From: Paenibacillus psychroresistens
Lineage (GTDB): Bacteria; Bacillota; Bacilli; Paenibacillales; NBRC-103111
NCBI RefSeq assembly: GCF_009728935.1
Contig: NZ_CP034235.1
Coordinates: 4,378,001 to 4,442,000, forward strand
Direction: 5' to 3'
DNA: 64,000 nt
Made by a program: the position numbers and the translations under genes. The notes beneath the pieces are model-generated. The model worked only from the letters and a program-made list of their open reading frames with translations, was not told the origin of the DNA and did no database searches. Positions 33,164 to 42,054 of the stretch are shown in pieces; position 1 is the stretch's first letter, and each line of letters opens with the position of its first letter.

Positions 33164-33478
33164 TTAATCGAATAACCCTAACTGTCCATCCGATTCCTGA
33201 TCTACTTGCTTGAACGCCTCTTCAACACTTAAACCTTTTTCTAATTGCTTGTGACGAGCTTTGATAACCCGTTCCCCCATGAGGATGTTTTCTTGACTGC
33301 GTTTGATCATATCGTCAAAATATTTAACGTCATCCGCATTGTTTGTAGGCTTCTTAAGTTTGCGATCCGCAATGACTTGCTTTTCGATTTGGGCTATTGT
33401 TGCCAGCTCATCCTCAATGCATTTAAGATTGGATTCAATACTTAAATTGATTTGCGCTTCGTTCATGTAAAAACTCAT
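33164..33478 (-). CDS. Coiled-coil phage protein ending in a sliding-clamp-binding motif
   Basis: A 104-residue helical protein whose last residues are DGQLGLFD. QLxLF at a C-terminus is the consensus peptide that binds the groove of the DnaN sliding clamp. It lies in the replication operon. Whether it recruits or blocks the clamp is not known. Confidence 0.6.
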   Translation of the reverse strand: MSFYMNEAQINLSIESNLKCIEDELATIAQIEKQVIADRKLKKPTNNADDVKYFDDMIKRSQENILMGERVIKARHKQLEKGLSVEEAFKQVDQESDGQLGLFD

Positions 33479-33645
33479 GATTTAGTTTCAATGATCGGCA
33501 ATGGCATAGGGAGCTCGACTACTCCAACAAATCGATTGTTGTCACAAATGCACGAAGGGCATGAAGGTTCTTCTATTCCGGATGATTCTTCAATTGCGTA
33601 TCCTAAGCTACAAGACTCACATTCGTAAAAAGCATAATTTTGCAT
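33475..33645 (-). CDS. Small zinc-ribbon-like phage protein
   Basis: A CESC...CPSC pair (ECESCSLGYAIEESSG, then EEPSCPSCICD) forms a likely zinc ribbon of 56 residues. The ATG at 33645 follows GGAGATGG; the in-frame extension to 33714 is not needed. The bases from 33646 to 33770 show nothing else. Confidence 0.55.
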   Translation of the reverse strand: MQNYAFYECESCSLGYAIEESSGIEEPSCPSCICDNNRFVGVVELPMPLPIIETKS

Positions 33646-33770
33646 GATTACCCATCTCCTCTCTTGACGTTCCCATCTGTTCGCAGGAGCGTATGTTTGG
33701 TTTGACCCCTGCAACTATCCTCCGAAAGTCAGAAACTTCCGTCGTGGGCTAAATATGGGGCTTACGTGAC

Positions 33771-34634
33771 CTATTCTGTCGCCGTCTGTTTGTTGATGTG
33801 AATCGTATTGTGCTTTTGAATAAACTTCTGAACGTGTTCTGCTGGGTTACCCTCAACAATTAAAGTTTCCATTTGCACATGTAGTAATTGGGTATAACGC
33901 TGCATAACAACGAATAGCTCTTCTGCCGACTGAACCAAGTCAATATTCCTTGTTGCCGCAAGTTGTACTGCACCAAACAAATCAGCAAGCCCTCTATCAG
34001 CAATCAGATAATCTTTGATAATCGGAATCTGGAAGTAAATGAATTGAGTTAGCTGCTCATCTTTGATTGTTTCAACTGCCACTTCTTTCGTTTGGACATT
34101 TGGTGGTAACTCTGGCGGTTGCACAATGACTGGATCACCTTGATCATTTTCGGCAATTTCCTGTACGATTTCCTCTGGCTCATGTTTAATTTCTACAATT
34201 TGTTGCACAGCTACCTTCTTGTTTGCGTTCGGATTAACAATGCCCCATTTGCTAACTCGGGAGAAAATAGTTCCCGAATTTAAACCTTCCTCGCGTTCAA
34301 TCTGCGCGGCTGTTTTGCCTTGTGCAAAAGCGGCTTCGATGAATTCTTTGTTTACGTGCGGGAAAGTCAACTTTCTGCCCTTTTGTTTCGTATCACTCTT
34401 TTCTCCCTTGGCCACCCGTTTCGTTGGTTCAAATGGCAATTTCTCATCTTTGATTTCAACGGGTTTTACAAAGTCTCGTATTGCGAGTAATTCCGTTTCG
34501 AGTGGCAGCAAGCCAACCATGGACAGAAATGTCCTAAAGGTGATGCTGTCGTTGCCGAAATACTCTATTTGAATTTCATTTCGCCGTATTCCTGATTTCC
34601 TTAAGATTAGATACTGCTCTTTTGTCATTGCCAT
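33771..34634 (-). CDS. Uncharacterised phage protein with helix-turn-helix-like segment
   Basis: The 287-residue protein has an HTH-like part near residue 100 (FIEAAFAQGKTAAQIEREEG, then LNSGTIFSRVSKWGI). A Pro/Glu-rich linker and a helical C-terminal region with DEQLTQFIYFQIP follow. DNA binding is plausible; the role is unknown. Confidence 0.55.
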   Translation of the reverse strand: MAMTKEQYLILRKSGIRRNEIQIEYFGNDSITFRTFLSMVGLLPLETELLAIRDFVKPVEIKDEKLPFEPTKRVAKGEKSDTKQKGRKLTFPHVNKEFIEAAFAQGKTAAQIEREEGLNSGTIFSRVSKWGIVNPNANKKVAVQQIVEIKHEPEEIVQEIAENDQGDPVIVQPPELPPNVQTKEVAVETIKDEQLTQFIYFQIPIIKDYLIADRGLADLFGAVQLAATRNIDLVQSAEELFVVMQRYTQLLHVQMETLIVEGNPAEHVQKFIQKHNTIHINKQTATE

Positions 34635-34648
34635 GGAATGAACTCCTC

Positions 34649-35257
34649 TCAGTTTTTATATCCTTGCTCAAATGGTTTTGCATGTTCGGGATACCAAGTC
34701 GCTGGTCCCCACTTTTTAACGTACCCTAGCCGATTGATCCAAGGCTCTACAGATTCCTCTTTATCGTAATGTTGCAGAAGCTTGTAACAGCCATAAACAT
34801 CAGCAAGGGCTCTGTGGGCTGTGTCCATCTCAATGTTATGCCTTGTAGTAAGGTCAGTGAGTTTGTGAGGGAACGGCACTCGATCTCTAGCAATCGTCAG
34901 CGTGTCTATGAAACTATTGCTGAAGCTTTGGTTGAATAGCCGCATGCGAGAATGGTGCAGGAAAGCAAGGTCAAAAGTTGCATTGTGCGCACCTATGATG
35001 TTGTTGCCCATGAACTGCTTGAGCATTTTAAATGCAATGTCTTCGTCAAAGCCATCCTTTAGATCATCATCAACGATTCCAGTGAGTTCCGTTATCTTTT
35101 GGCTTAATTGTTTGTCGTGCTTCACGAAGCAATTGAATGAGCCTGTTATGATGCCCTTGTGAATCTTGAGAGCAGCCATTTCGATTACTTGCTCTTTTAA
35201 TGGATCAAGACCCGAAGTCTCGAAGTCCCAGATGGTTAAGTCCATTTCATTTAACAT
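34649..35257 (-). CDS. DnaQ-like 3'-5' exonuclease (DEDDh)
   Basis: The exonuclease motifs are Exo I IWDFETSGLDP at the N-terminus, Exo II GAHNATFDLAFL near residue 95, and Exo III with HRALADVYGCYKLL near 160, the DEDDh set. The ATG at 35257 is 6 bases after GGAGG and overlaps the previous gene by 11 bases. It likely trims 3' ends or proofreads during phage replication. Confidence 0.85.
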   Translation of the reverse strand: MLNEMDLTIWDFETSGLDPLKEQVIEMAALKIHKGIITGSFNCFVKHDKQLSQKITELTGIVDDDLKDGFDEDIAFKMLKQFMGNNIIGAHNATFDLAFLHHSRMRLFNQSFSNSFIDTLTIARDRVPFPHKLTDLTTRHNIEMDTAHRALADVYGCYKLLQHYDKEESVEPWINRLGYVKKWGPATWYPEHAKPFEQGYKN

Positions 35258-35591
35258 CCAACGCCTCCATAGCTGCCAATTCATCTTCTGGCTTTTTGAT
35301 ATCCCACTGTCGCAACCATTTGTATAGGCTGGGCACTTGAATGTTCAATTCCTCTGCAATCTGTTCGCGACTCATTCCAGATACACGCTTATCCAAATAT
35401 TCCTGCTTGCGCATCATCTTGGGTTTGTAATGTCCACTCTTATTAAAGTTTGGTGTCAACGGTTTTCCATTAAAGACACTAACTCCTTTGAAAGGAATAC
35501 CCAGTTTTGCAGCCTCTTCTTCTGTCACGAGTCTAGTTGTTAAAGTGTTGCTGCTTGGGTTTGGTTCTGGTGGCTTTTTATAGATTCTCAT
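35247..35591 (-). CDS. Phage helix-turn-helix protein
   Basis: The 114-residue protein has a resolvase/Xre-like HTH at the C-terminus (YLDKRVSGMSREQIAEELNI, then QVPSLYKWLRQWDI). The N-terminal half is Pro/Asn-rich. It overlaps both neighbours by a few bases. It may be a small regulator. Confidence 0.6.
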   Translation of the reverse strand: MRIYKKPPEPNPSSNTLTTRLVTEEEAAKLGIPFKGVSVFNGKPLTPNFNKSGHYKPKMMRKQEYLDKRVSGMSREQIAEELNIQVPSLYKWLRQWDIKKPEDELAAMEALDVK

Positions 35592-36169
35592 GCCTCTTTC
35601 ACCGCCGCGAGCTTTCCAGCCTTCTTGTCAGCCTTTTTAATTGCATCGAATTCCTTGAGTGTCATCCACCCACCGCGAGCTTTCCAGTGCTTCATCACAA
35701 CTAGAGCCGGAAAATCGGGATACGCTGCATCAAACATCTTGTGTTTAAGCGGGAATGTTTCGTTCGACATTCCTTTCACATCAACAAAGTATTCAGTCCC
35801 ATATAACAGAACCTGCCCAAAGTGCTCGATTGGAGTAATGCCAAAATCGGGAGTATACGTAATCGCTAGATGCTTAACGCCATCCTTTTCAAGCTTCTTC
35901 AGTATTTCAAACCTAGGCTGAAATCTAACAAGAATCTTGCCTGCATTAATTTTTGGCAGCAGTTCCTCTGTATAATACTTAGCTTCCAATCCCGAGCCGA
36001 ATACAAAATAGATATCCTTGTCATATGGTCTGGTTTTAAACCCCTCCAACATTGCCTTCGTTACCTTCTTTGAATTTCCGCTCCTAAGGTTAACAATCAC
36101 TTTGCTAGAGTTTAGTTTGGTCGGTTCGATTGCATTAGGGTCAGATGCTTTTTTTGTTCGTTTGAACAT
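35588..36169 (-). CDS. DUF1064-like phage protein, possible nuclease
   Basis: The 193-residue protein has GLEAKYYTEELLPK and the beta-strand pair HLAITYTPDFGI and FVDVKGMSNETFPLKHKMF. The latter matches the D...(E/D)xK core of DUF1064, which is related to PD-(D/E)XK nucleases. It may be a DNA endonuclease of the replication module. The first 45 residues are basic. Confidence 0.65.
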   Translation of the reverse strand: MFKRTKKASDPNAIEPTKLNSSKVIVNLRSGNSKKVTKAMLEGFKTRPYDKDIYFVFGSGLEAKYYTEELLPKINAGKILVRFQPRFEILKKLEKDGVKHLAITYTPDFGITPIEHFGQVLLYGTEYFVDVKGMSNETFPLKHKMFDAAYPDFPALVVMKHWKARGGWMTLKEFDAIKKADKKAGKLAAVKEA

Positions 36170-36172
36170 GTC

Positions 36173-36334
36173 TCACCTCTTCTCCACATATTTGATTTTT
36201 GCTTTTGAAGCCATAAACCGCCTGCGAATCTCATAACGCGCTGCTAGTTTATGAGAGTAATGGCAGTCGTGGTCATAGAGTGCGATTGTGTAAAGTTGTC
36301 CGAGAGTGGCTTTTGTCCAGTTGAGCTTTTTCAT
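36173..36334 (-). CDS. Tiny basic phage protein, 53 aa
   Basis: An ATG at 36334 overlaps the methyltransferase stop by 4 bases and opens a 53-codon frame starting MKKLNWTKATLGQLYTIAL and ending KAKIKYVEKR. Its end lies 4 bases before the next gene. It is basic and helical; function unknown. Confidence 0.6.
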   Translation of the reverse strand: MKKLNWTKATLGQLYTIALYDHDCHYSHKLAARYEIRRRFMASKAKIKYVEKR

Positions 36335-37854
36335 ATCGATAGTTCCAGCTGTCCATTTGCTTTAACTGCTGGATCGTAGCGATGGAAAGCTAAAACTTTA
36401 CCTGAGCCGGTACACATATGCGGTAAATTTGCCTTAACCAAAGCCTTAGACATTGGAGGCGAAACGCTATTCCCACACCTGGCTACTTGTTTTGAAATAG
36501 GGTAAGGTTTGCCTTCGTGATCTTGGTCGATAATATACTCTTCTGGAAACCCTTGAGCTCCGAACAATTCGCGCGGGACAAGCATTCGTAGCCTGATATC
36601 ATAAATTTGATAAGGTGTTCCGTGTACCATCACTAGCCCAAATCTGTCATGCGTTGGCACCGTTCCGAGCGGTCTATTTAAATCCTGCCCAATACTCGCT
36701 CCGTTGTATTGAATAAGAAAGCACTGGACAACTCCGAAATGAATACCGCCGGCTGTAATTGTATGGAGTGGCGTGTCCATTGCCTGACCAATGTTGGTCC
36801 CCTTCATCTTCATCATGTGAGCCGTCACAAGGCCATATCGATTAGATGTGTCAATCGTGAGTAGTGGTTGAGTTAATGCTTGCCCCCTTACTCCGTCGCC
36901 GTAACTGTGATATTGAATTAAAAAAGCGGAAACCAATTCAGAGTTATTGTTATCTGCATCGAATGGCACTGGTGCAATAAATGGGTTCGAATCATTAATG
37001 ACCCACTTCCAAGTACCTAATCCAATTCGGCGTTGCGTATTTGGGACAAGATCCTTTTTTCGTCCAAATATTGACTTCGCTGGAATGGTCCAATCAATAA
37101 CTTCCGATACATCGTGCCACGGCAATAATTTATTAGCATTTACCTGTGGTCCGTCCGGATCTCCTAGAACTGGTTCGGGGAAAACGATTGGCAATCCATC
37201 ACACCGAGCCACTAAAAAGAATCGTTTGCGAATAGTTGGCGCTCCGTAATCACATGCCCGCATTTCTTTCCATTCCACTTCGTAGCCTTGGGCCATTAAA
37301 GCATTTATAAATGACTTGAATGTTCTGCCTTTTTGTTTAGGGTCCGGATAAAAATTACCTTCATCATCTGGGATAATTGGGCCCCATGTTTTAAATTCCT
37401 CTACGTTCTCGAGCATGATAACTCTTGGCCGGGCCGTAGCCGCCCATCGAATGGCAACCCACGCTAACCCGCGAATACTTTTTTCAACTGGCTTGCTACC
37501 CTTCGCTTTTGAAAAGTGTTTGCAGTCTGGAGATAGCCAAACCAATCCAACAGGGCGACCTTGAGATATGTCTCGCGGGTCAATATCCCAAACAGACTCG
37601 CAAAAATGAATAGTGTCAGGGTGATTAGCCTTGTGCATTGCGATTGCATCTGGATCGTGGTTAATGGCATAATCTACGCTGCAGCCAGTGGCTTGTTCAA
37701 TTCCTGTGCTGGCCCCTCCGCCTCCTGCGAAGTTATCAACGATCAACTCTCGGGCTCCTAAGTCGATAATGCCTTTCCAATACTGGATTAACTCAATTTT
37801 ATTGACTGGTGGTTTCTTGCGCTTCACATACATTTTGAATGTGGTTTGCACCAT
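36331..37854 (-). CDS. DNA (cytosine-5) methyltransferase
   Basis: Motif I is VDNFAGGGGASTGIEQATG near residue 45. The catalytic Cys111 is in motif IV LSPDCKHFS (SPDC instead of the usual PPC), motif VI is LENVEEF near 150, and the end motifs GFPEEYI and CGNSVSPP are present. It methylates cytosine in a target sequence set by the central domain. No restriction enzyme is adjacent, so it is an orphan phage enzyme, likely for evading host restriction. Its start overlaps the gene before it by 56 bases, so an ATG at 37833 is possible. Confidence 0.92.
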   Translation of the reverse strand: MVQTTFKMYVKRKKPPVNKIELIQYWKGIIDLGARELIVDNFAGGGGASTGIEQATGCSVDYAINHDPDAIAMHKANHPDTIHFCESVWDIDPRDISQGRPVGLVWLSPDCKHFSKAKGSKPVEKSIRGLAWVAIRWAATARPRVIMLENVEEFKTWGPIIPDDEGNFYPDPKQKGRTFKSFINALMAQGYEVEWKEMRACDYGAPTIRKRFFLVARCDGLPIVFPEPVLGDPDGPQVNANKLLPWHDVSEVIDWTIPAKSIFGRKKDLVPNTQRRIGLGTWKWVINDSNPFIAPVPFDADNNNSELVSAFLIQYHSYGDGVRGQALTQPLLTIDTSNRYGLVTAHMMKMKGTNIGQAMDTPLHTITAGGIHFGVVQCFLIQYNGASIGQDLNRPLGTVPTHDRFGLVMVHGTPYQIYDIRLRMLVPRELFGAQGFPEEYIIDQDHEGKPYPISKQVARCGNSVSPPMSKALVKANLPHMCTGSGKVLAFHRYDPAVKANGQLELSI

Positions 37855-38059
37855 ATTTAGCAGCCAACCTCCTTAATGATGCCCCTGCTGAAAAATGAGT
37901 ACATTGCGGAGAGTCGAATGTAATGGATAATGGCACCTCGATTTTAAGCCAGCTTTCCAATTCAAGAGGTAATGGTTTTGCTGCTTGGTGTGCTGCGATT
38001 GCTTCTGGACTAAAATTTAATGTAGACCTATGAATGATTTGAAGGAATGGTCTGTACAT
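37799..38059 (-). CDS. Uncharacterised phage protein overlapping the methyltransferase
   Basis: An 86-residue protein with an ATG 6 bases after GGAGG. It overlaps the methyltransferase gene by 56 bases and contains that gene's AAGGAGG ribosome site within its own coding sequence. No family recognised. Confidence 0.5.
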   Translation of the reverse strand: MYRPFLQIIHRSTLNFSPEAIAAHQAAKPLPLELESWLKIEVPLSITFDSPQCTHFSAGASLRRLAAKYGANHIQNVCEAQETTSQ

Positions 38060-38095
38060 GGCTGCCTCCTAAAATATTTTGGGTTGAATGATTGC

Positions 38096-38410
38096 TTAAT
38101 CTTCGTTAAGCCAATTATTAGCTATTGGAGCAGGTAGGGCGATTGGTTCAGGTACAATCTCAGGGGCAGGTTCTTCAAATGCCCAACCAATCTCCCTGTA
38201 TTCTGTTTTAAGCTCTGGATAAGCAAGAACGTTTTTCGCCCGTTGATACATTAAGAGGTTGCCTTCTGCTTTGTTGTAATTAATTAGCAACTCTGCCTTC
38301 CATTCAGGCCGAGCTAACTTATCATGTATCTCCAACTCTTCCAATCGCTCAGCCTCGCCTGCCAACCACTTCAATCCTTTTTCATAATGAACGTCATCTC
38401 TAATTATCAA
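38096..38410 (-). CDS. Uncharacterised phage protein, 104 aa
   Basis: A helical acidic protein (KGLKWLAGEAERLEELEIHD) with a Pro/Ala-rich C-terminus. Its TTG start overlaps the DnaB stop (TTGATAA), so translation is coupled. Confidence 0.5.
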   Translation of the reverse strand: MIIRDDVHYEKGLKWLAGEAERLEELEIHDKLARPEWKAELLINYNKAEGNLLMYQRAKNVLAYPELKTEYREIGWAFEEPAPEIVPEPIALPAPIANNWLNED

Positions 38411-39750
38411 GCTGCATCATCTTCCTTTTTCTTATAAGGGACAAAGCGTTGATACCACCATTCGAAGCGGTACCTAAATCTGTTTAGCCCAACGTTACGA
38501 CCTTTCAAGAAAATAGAGTCAATGATTTTAACACCGTTATCTCGATCGCCTGTATCGTATAAAGCCTCAATCACATCCGCATCCTGCTCAATGCTGCCTG
38601 ACTCTTTCAAATGCTTCATTTTGGGTTCACCTTCATCAACCTGTCTATCCAATTGGGAAAGCATGATGAAAACACATTTCCGATTACGTGCGATGTTCTT
38701 AGATCTCCGAGTAACACGACCGATTGCAGAAGAACGACTTTCACCGCGCTTTTCGTTAATTCCCATTATCTGAAGGTAATCAACAAGGATGCAGGATACT
38801 TTGCCGTGTTCCCTCTCTAAATTCCGAGAAGTGGATTCAATCTCATCAATAGTTACTCCAGCAGAATCTTGCACAAACAATTTCATTTTTTCCACTTCAT
38901 CATAGGCTGCATTGATTCGGGTCCATTCGTTCTCGCGGAATCTACCTTCATCGCCTTTATTAATTAGCCTGGTATAATTCACGCCTGCTATATTGGAAAC
39001 CATTCGATCAATGACTTCGGTGAAGCTCATTTCTTGGCTAAAGATCGCAACACATCCAACATCTTTGTTTTCTTTGGATATGCCATAAGCCATCTGTAAA
39101 GCCTTTGCAGTTTTACCTACGCTTGGACGGCCTGCTAGGATATAAAGCCACCCGAGCCACAATTGAGCCCAATCATCAAAGTCTTTAAATCCGCTCAGCA
39201 ATTTAGCTGCTTTGGTTTTTAAGTGGGTGAAATAGTCTTTCCGCATTTCTGCAAAGCTCTTCATTTTTGAAGTGGTCTTAGGCTTTATCTCCATGACTTC
39301 ATCATCTACTGAGCAAAACAAATCTTCATCCGATTCAAATTCCTCTTGAGCAAGACCGATGAGCTTTTTACCTAATGCGACAATTCGCCTTTTATGAGCT
39401 GCCGTTCGAACGATTTTGGCATATGATTCGATATTGGAAGCTGTAGGGGCGCTGTTCTCCAGTTCTGCCAGATAAGAAACGTTCCCCACTTCTAGAAGTC
39501 TTCCAAACTTTTGGAGTCTATTGGTGACTGTAATCAAGTCGACAGGTTCGTTTCTCTCCCGCAGCTTTCGCATCGCATTCATGATAAGTTCGTGCGACAT
39601 TCTTGAAAAATCTCGTTCTTCTAAAAAGTCGATTTTATCTAATGCTGCGGGGTCCAAGAAGATTGCACCCAAGACTGCTTGCTCAGCCTCCAAGTTTCTT
39701 ATATCCGGATCCATCTCCAGGTACGTATTTATAGGGATCACCTCCCTCAT
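38407..39750 (-). CDS. Replicative DNA helicase, DnaB family
   Basis: The 447-residue protein has the DnaB N-terminal domain (NLEAEQAVLGAIFLDPAALD), the RecA-like core with Walker A GRPSVGKT (207-214), Walker B ILVDYLQIMG near 325 and HLKESGSIEQDADV near 380. It unwinds DNA at the phage fork. The ATG at 39750 overlaps the loader gene by 68 bases; an internal start at MDPDIRNL would fit DnaB homologues as well. Confidence 0.92.
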   Translation of the reverse strand: MREVIPINTYLEMDPDIRNLEAEQAVLGAIFLDPAALDKIDFLEERDFSRMSHELIMNAMRKLRERNEPVDLITVTNRLQKFGRLLEVGNVSYLAELENSAPTASNIESYAKIVRTAAHKRRIVALGKKLIGLAQEEFESDEDLFCSVDDEVMEIKPKTTSKMKSFAEMRKDYFTHLKTKAAKLLSGFKDFDDWAQLWLGWLYILAGRPSVGKTAKALQMAYGISKENKDVGCVAIFSQEMSFTEVIDRMVSNIAGVNYTRLINKGDEGRFRENEWTRINAAYDEVEKMKLFVQDSAGVTIDEIESTSRNLEREHGKVSCILVDYLQIMGINEKRGESRSSAIGRVTRRSKNIARNRKCVFIMLSQLDRQVDEGEPKMKHLKESGSIEQDADVIEALYDTGDRDNGVKIIDSIFLKGRNVGLNRFRYRFEWWYQRFVPYKKKEDDAA

Positions 39751-40009
39751 TCACGTATTGTTCAAAAGCTAGGTCGGCATTGCGTAATAAGATTTCGCGG
39801 TCCTCTTTGGAGGTTTGCTGAACGATATCTGAAATAGTAGGTGAATAACGGCTCGCCGCGATATGATCCCTTAAGTTCCTTTGACCCGTTTCAAAGGAGA
39901 CTCCTTTTAGCATATCGGTCCAGATTTCCGTTTTTATATCGTCATACTGAAAATTGGGATAACAATTATTAATGATCAAGAAGAGTTGCTTTACCTCTAC
40001 TTTGTTCAA
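39683..40009 (-). CDS. Helicase loader/inhibitor-like protein (G39P type)
   Basis: The core VEVKQLFLIINNCYPNFQYD and the following KGVSFETGQRNLRDHIAASR match the SPP1 G39P-like loader family, which delivers DnaB-type helicase to the origin. The TTG at 40009 is 8 bases after GGGGAGGG; a longer frame to 40066 lies inside the initiator gene. It sits between initiator and helicase, as expected. Confidence 0.72.
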   Translation of the reverse strand: MNKVEVKQLFLIINNCYPNFQYDDIKTEIWTDMLKGVSFETGQRNLRDHIAASRYSPTISDIVQQTSKEDREILLRNADLAFEQYVNEGGDPYKYVPGDGSGYKKLGG

Positions 40010-40832
40010 GTTGCATGCCCTCCCCAATCTCTCGCATAAGCTGTTCGTTTTGGCTGACCTGAGCATTTTTCTTAACCATCGGATAATAGCTATAAGGGTC
40101 CCGATCAGCTAAGAATTTCTCAAAGTGGCGCTTGCCCAAGAAATCATCCAAGCTCCATCTTGTGGTAAGCACATAACCGGCATTATTCAAAATATCCGAA
40201 TACGTTGAAATGCTTTGTTTCAGTTCATCGAACGAATAACTCTCCAGAGCCCATTTCACTTGCAACTCAATTTGAGGATTTAATGCCCTATGCTTCACTA
40301 AGCGGCATTCGTTCCAATGTTCATAAATGGCTTTGACCAATTCCTTAAGTTTAGAGAAAAGCATTTCTTCCTCCTCGAGACTATATATTTCTTTAAAGAT
40401 TTTCTTTAAAGATCTTTTTCTTTCTTGGTCACCTAATTGGTTGACTGGGGGAGTCCCACTATTGGTTGACTGGGTATCAACTAATTGGTTGCCCCCCACC
40501 TTTTTAGTTGACCCCCTTTCGATCAACCAAGTGTCGTAGTCTTTAATGAAGCGAAGCGTCCTAGATTCGGTAAAAGTACCCTCCGAAACCACTTTCAACA
40601 CTCGTTTTTCGATCAAAAACTGAACTTCTCGGCTGATTAGATTTTTGTGTGATCCAAGAGCTTTTTGAAGGAAGGTTAATGAAAAATCAGAGTCCTTTCT
40701 TTTGAATCCAAAAGTGTATCTCCAGACAATTAAGATAATGCGGAGTTGGGTTCCGTTGAATTTAAACTTGGGTACCTGCTCCAATAGTTCGTTGGCAACC
40801 ATGGTGTATTTATCCGGTTGAACGTTTGCCAT
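39969..40832 (-). CDS. Phage replication initiator (O protein / DnaD-like)
   Basis: The N-terminal winged-helix domain reads YTMVANELLEQVPKFKFNGT and TQLRIILIVWRYTFGFKRKD, the phage replication protein O type. A Gln/Asn/Pro-rich linker encodes DNA repeats (see the origin), and the C-terminal part is DnaD-like (ELKQSISTYSDILNNAGYVL). It should bind the origin and recruit the loader and helicase encoded next. Confidence 0.82.
   Translation of the reverse strand: MANVQPDKYTMVANELLEQVPKFKFNGTQLRIILIVWRYTFGFKRKDSDFSLTFLQKALGSHKNLISREVQFLIEKRVLKVVSEGTFTESRTLRFIKDYDTWLIERGSTKKVGGNQLVDTQSTNSGTPPVNQLGDQERKRSLKKIFKEIYSLEEEEMLFSKLKELVKAIYEHWNECRLVKHRALNPQIELQVKWALESYSFDELKQSISTYSDILNNAGYVLTTRWSLDDFLGKRHFEKFLADRDPYSYYPMVKKNAQVSQNEQLMREIGEGMQLEQSRGKATLLDH
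40381..40530. other. Putative phage replication origin inside the initiator gene
   Basis: Three iterons with the core ATTGGTTG start at 40436, 40461 and 40484 (steps 25 and 23); the first two share ATTGGTTGACTGGG. A partial copy TTAGTTGACCCCC and an inverted GATCAACCAA follow. Beside them an AT-rich stretch (40381-40430) holds two copies of TTTCTTTAAAGAT, a likely unwinding element. Iterons within the O gene are the lambda-type origin plan. Function is inferred. Confidence 0.6.
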
Positions 40833-40836
40833 TCTT

Positions 40837-41259
40837 TCACCTGCTTAGTGGCATTAATTTCATGTTAGCCTCTTCCGGTGTCCTTGCGCCCTTCTTTTGA
40901 TTACAGACCTTACAAGCTGTGACCAAATTATCAATGCTTGTTTCACCGCCTCTTGATTCAGGGACGACATGATCAGCCTCTAAATCCTCGCCATATCCAC
41001 AATATTTGCACTTGTAAGAATCCCTTTTGAAAATGGCGAGTCTAAGCCTGACTGAAATTTTCTTTTTCTTCTTAGAAGTACCAGGTAATGGTATCTGGAA
41101 TAATTCCTTATAAGCCGCTTCCAAGCATTTACTACAAAGCGTGAAGTTTTTATCTGCCCAATGTTGGAAAGAGCAGCAACGCTCTTCTTCGCATTGGTCG
41201 CATTGATAGGCATTGACATAATCGCCACACAAGAACATTTTTTCTTTCATTAAACTCAT
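40837..41259 (-). CDS. HNH endonuclease
   Basis: The C-terminal half has the HNH fold with two CxxC pairs: CKYCGYGEDLEADHVVPESR, then DNLVTACKVCNQKKGARTP. The N-terminal part adds further Cys pairs (CDQCEEERCC, CSKCLEAAY), perhaps a second zinc site. It lies in the early operon, not beside a terminase, so it may be a homing-like or recombination nuclease. Confidence 0.85.
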   Translation of the reverse strand: MSLMKEKMFLCGDYVNAYQCDQCEEERCCSFQHWADKNFTLCSKCLEAAYKELFQIPLPGTSKKKKKISVRLRLAIFKRDSYKCKYCGYGEDLEADHVVPESRGGETSIDNLVTACKVCNQKKGARTPEEANMKLMPLSR

Positions 41260-41271
41260 AGTGCCACCCGC

Positions 41272-42054
41272 TTATTTCTTAATGCCTTCCACAAAATCAA
41301 TGATTTCCTTAGCAAATCCTTTGTTCTGCTCAGTGACGGAAACATCTTCCGAGTAATCTCGATCAACCCAATTATTCAACATGCCAGCAAGTTCGGTTAC
41401 TGGATCAATTACAGGCTGCTCGACGATGTAGCCAACCACAAGGGCTTTAAAAACAAGATCATCGATATCTAATCGAAACATTTCCATCCTGGCATTTTTG
41501 GCAAGATCGCAAGGCTCCTTTAAAATACATTCCAATATCCCCCACTTGGTTAATGATGAATCTGGCTTGTCGTAGTAAACCAAAGCGTCAATGATTACTT
41601 GCGGCAATGGTACCGGCTGGTGATCCAATATTGCAGCTTCGAGAGTTGCTTCCAAAAGAATCCTTGCTTCGTGTTCCGCATTATAAGCCGTCCAAGCTTT
41701 GCTAAGTTCCTCATTCAACTTCGTAACCTTAAGGTGCTTATCGATATTCCGTTCATCCAAACGCTTAACCCGACTTTCAAGCCGTACTACCTTGCCATGA
41801 AGCTCTGAACGATGACCCATTAAGATTCGCACCTCTTCGCGCTTCTGGAGGTTTTCTTGTTGTAACTGGGTAAATTCCTCTTGGTTGATTGGCAATTCAT
41901 CCAATTCGAAAACATCGTTAGTCTGAAATCCAATTCCCATGAGTTTGCCTTCAATGCATTGATAAGCGGTCCCGAACATAAACGGGATTATCCTTGCTTC
42001 GAATATCTCGCCTTTCTTGATGTCGCCTTTATTAACTAACAATTTAACTTTCAT
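41272..42054 (-). CDS. Coiled-coil phage protein (DUF1642-like C-terminus)
   Basis: The 260-residue protein has a central coiled coil (about residues 60-125) and a C-terminal LPQVIIDALVYYDKPDSSLT region like DUF1642 phage proteins. Function unknown. It overlaps the MBL gene by 4 bases. Confidence 0.6.
   Translation of the reverse strand: MKVKLLVNKGDIKKGEIFEARIIPFMFGTAYQCIEGKLMGIGFQTNDVFELDELPINQEEFTQLQQENLQKREEVRILMGHRSELHGKVVRLESRVKRLDERNIDKHLKVTKLNEELSKAWTAYNAEHEARILLEATLEAAILDHQPVPLPQVIIDALVYYDKPDSSLTKWGILECILKEPCDLAKNARMEMFRLDIDDLVFKALVVGYIVEQPVIDPVTELAGMLNNWVDRDYSEDVSVTEQNKGFAKEIIDFVEGIKK

Noticed and set aside
36331..37854. Restriction-modification system
   Set aside because: Only the methyltransferase is present; neighbours are phage replication genes and the DUF1064-like protein is not a known partner endonuclease.
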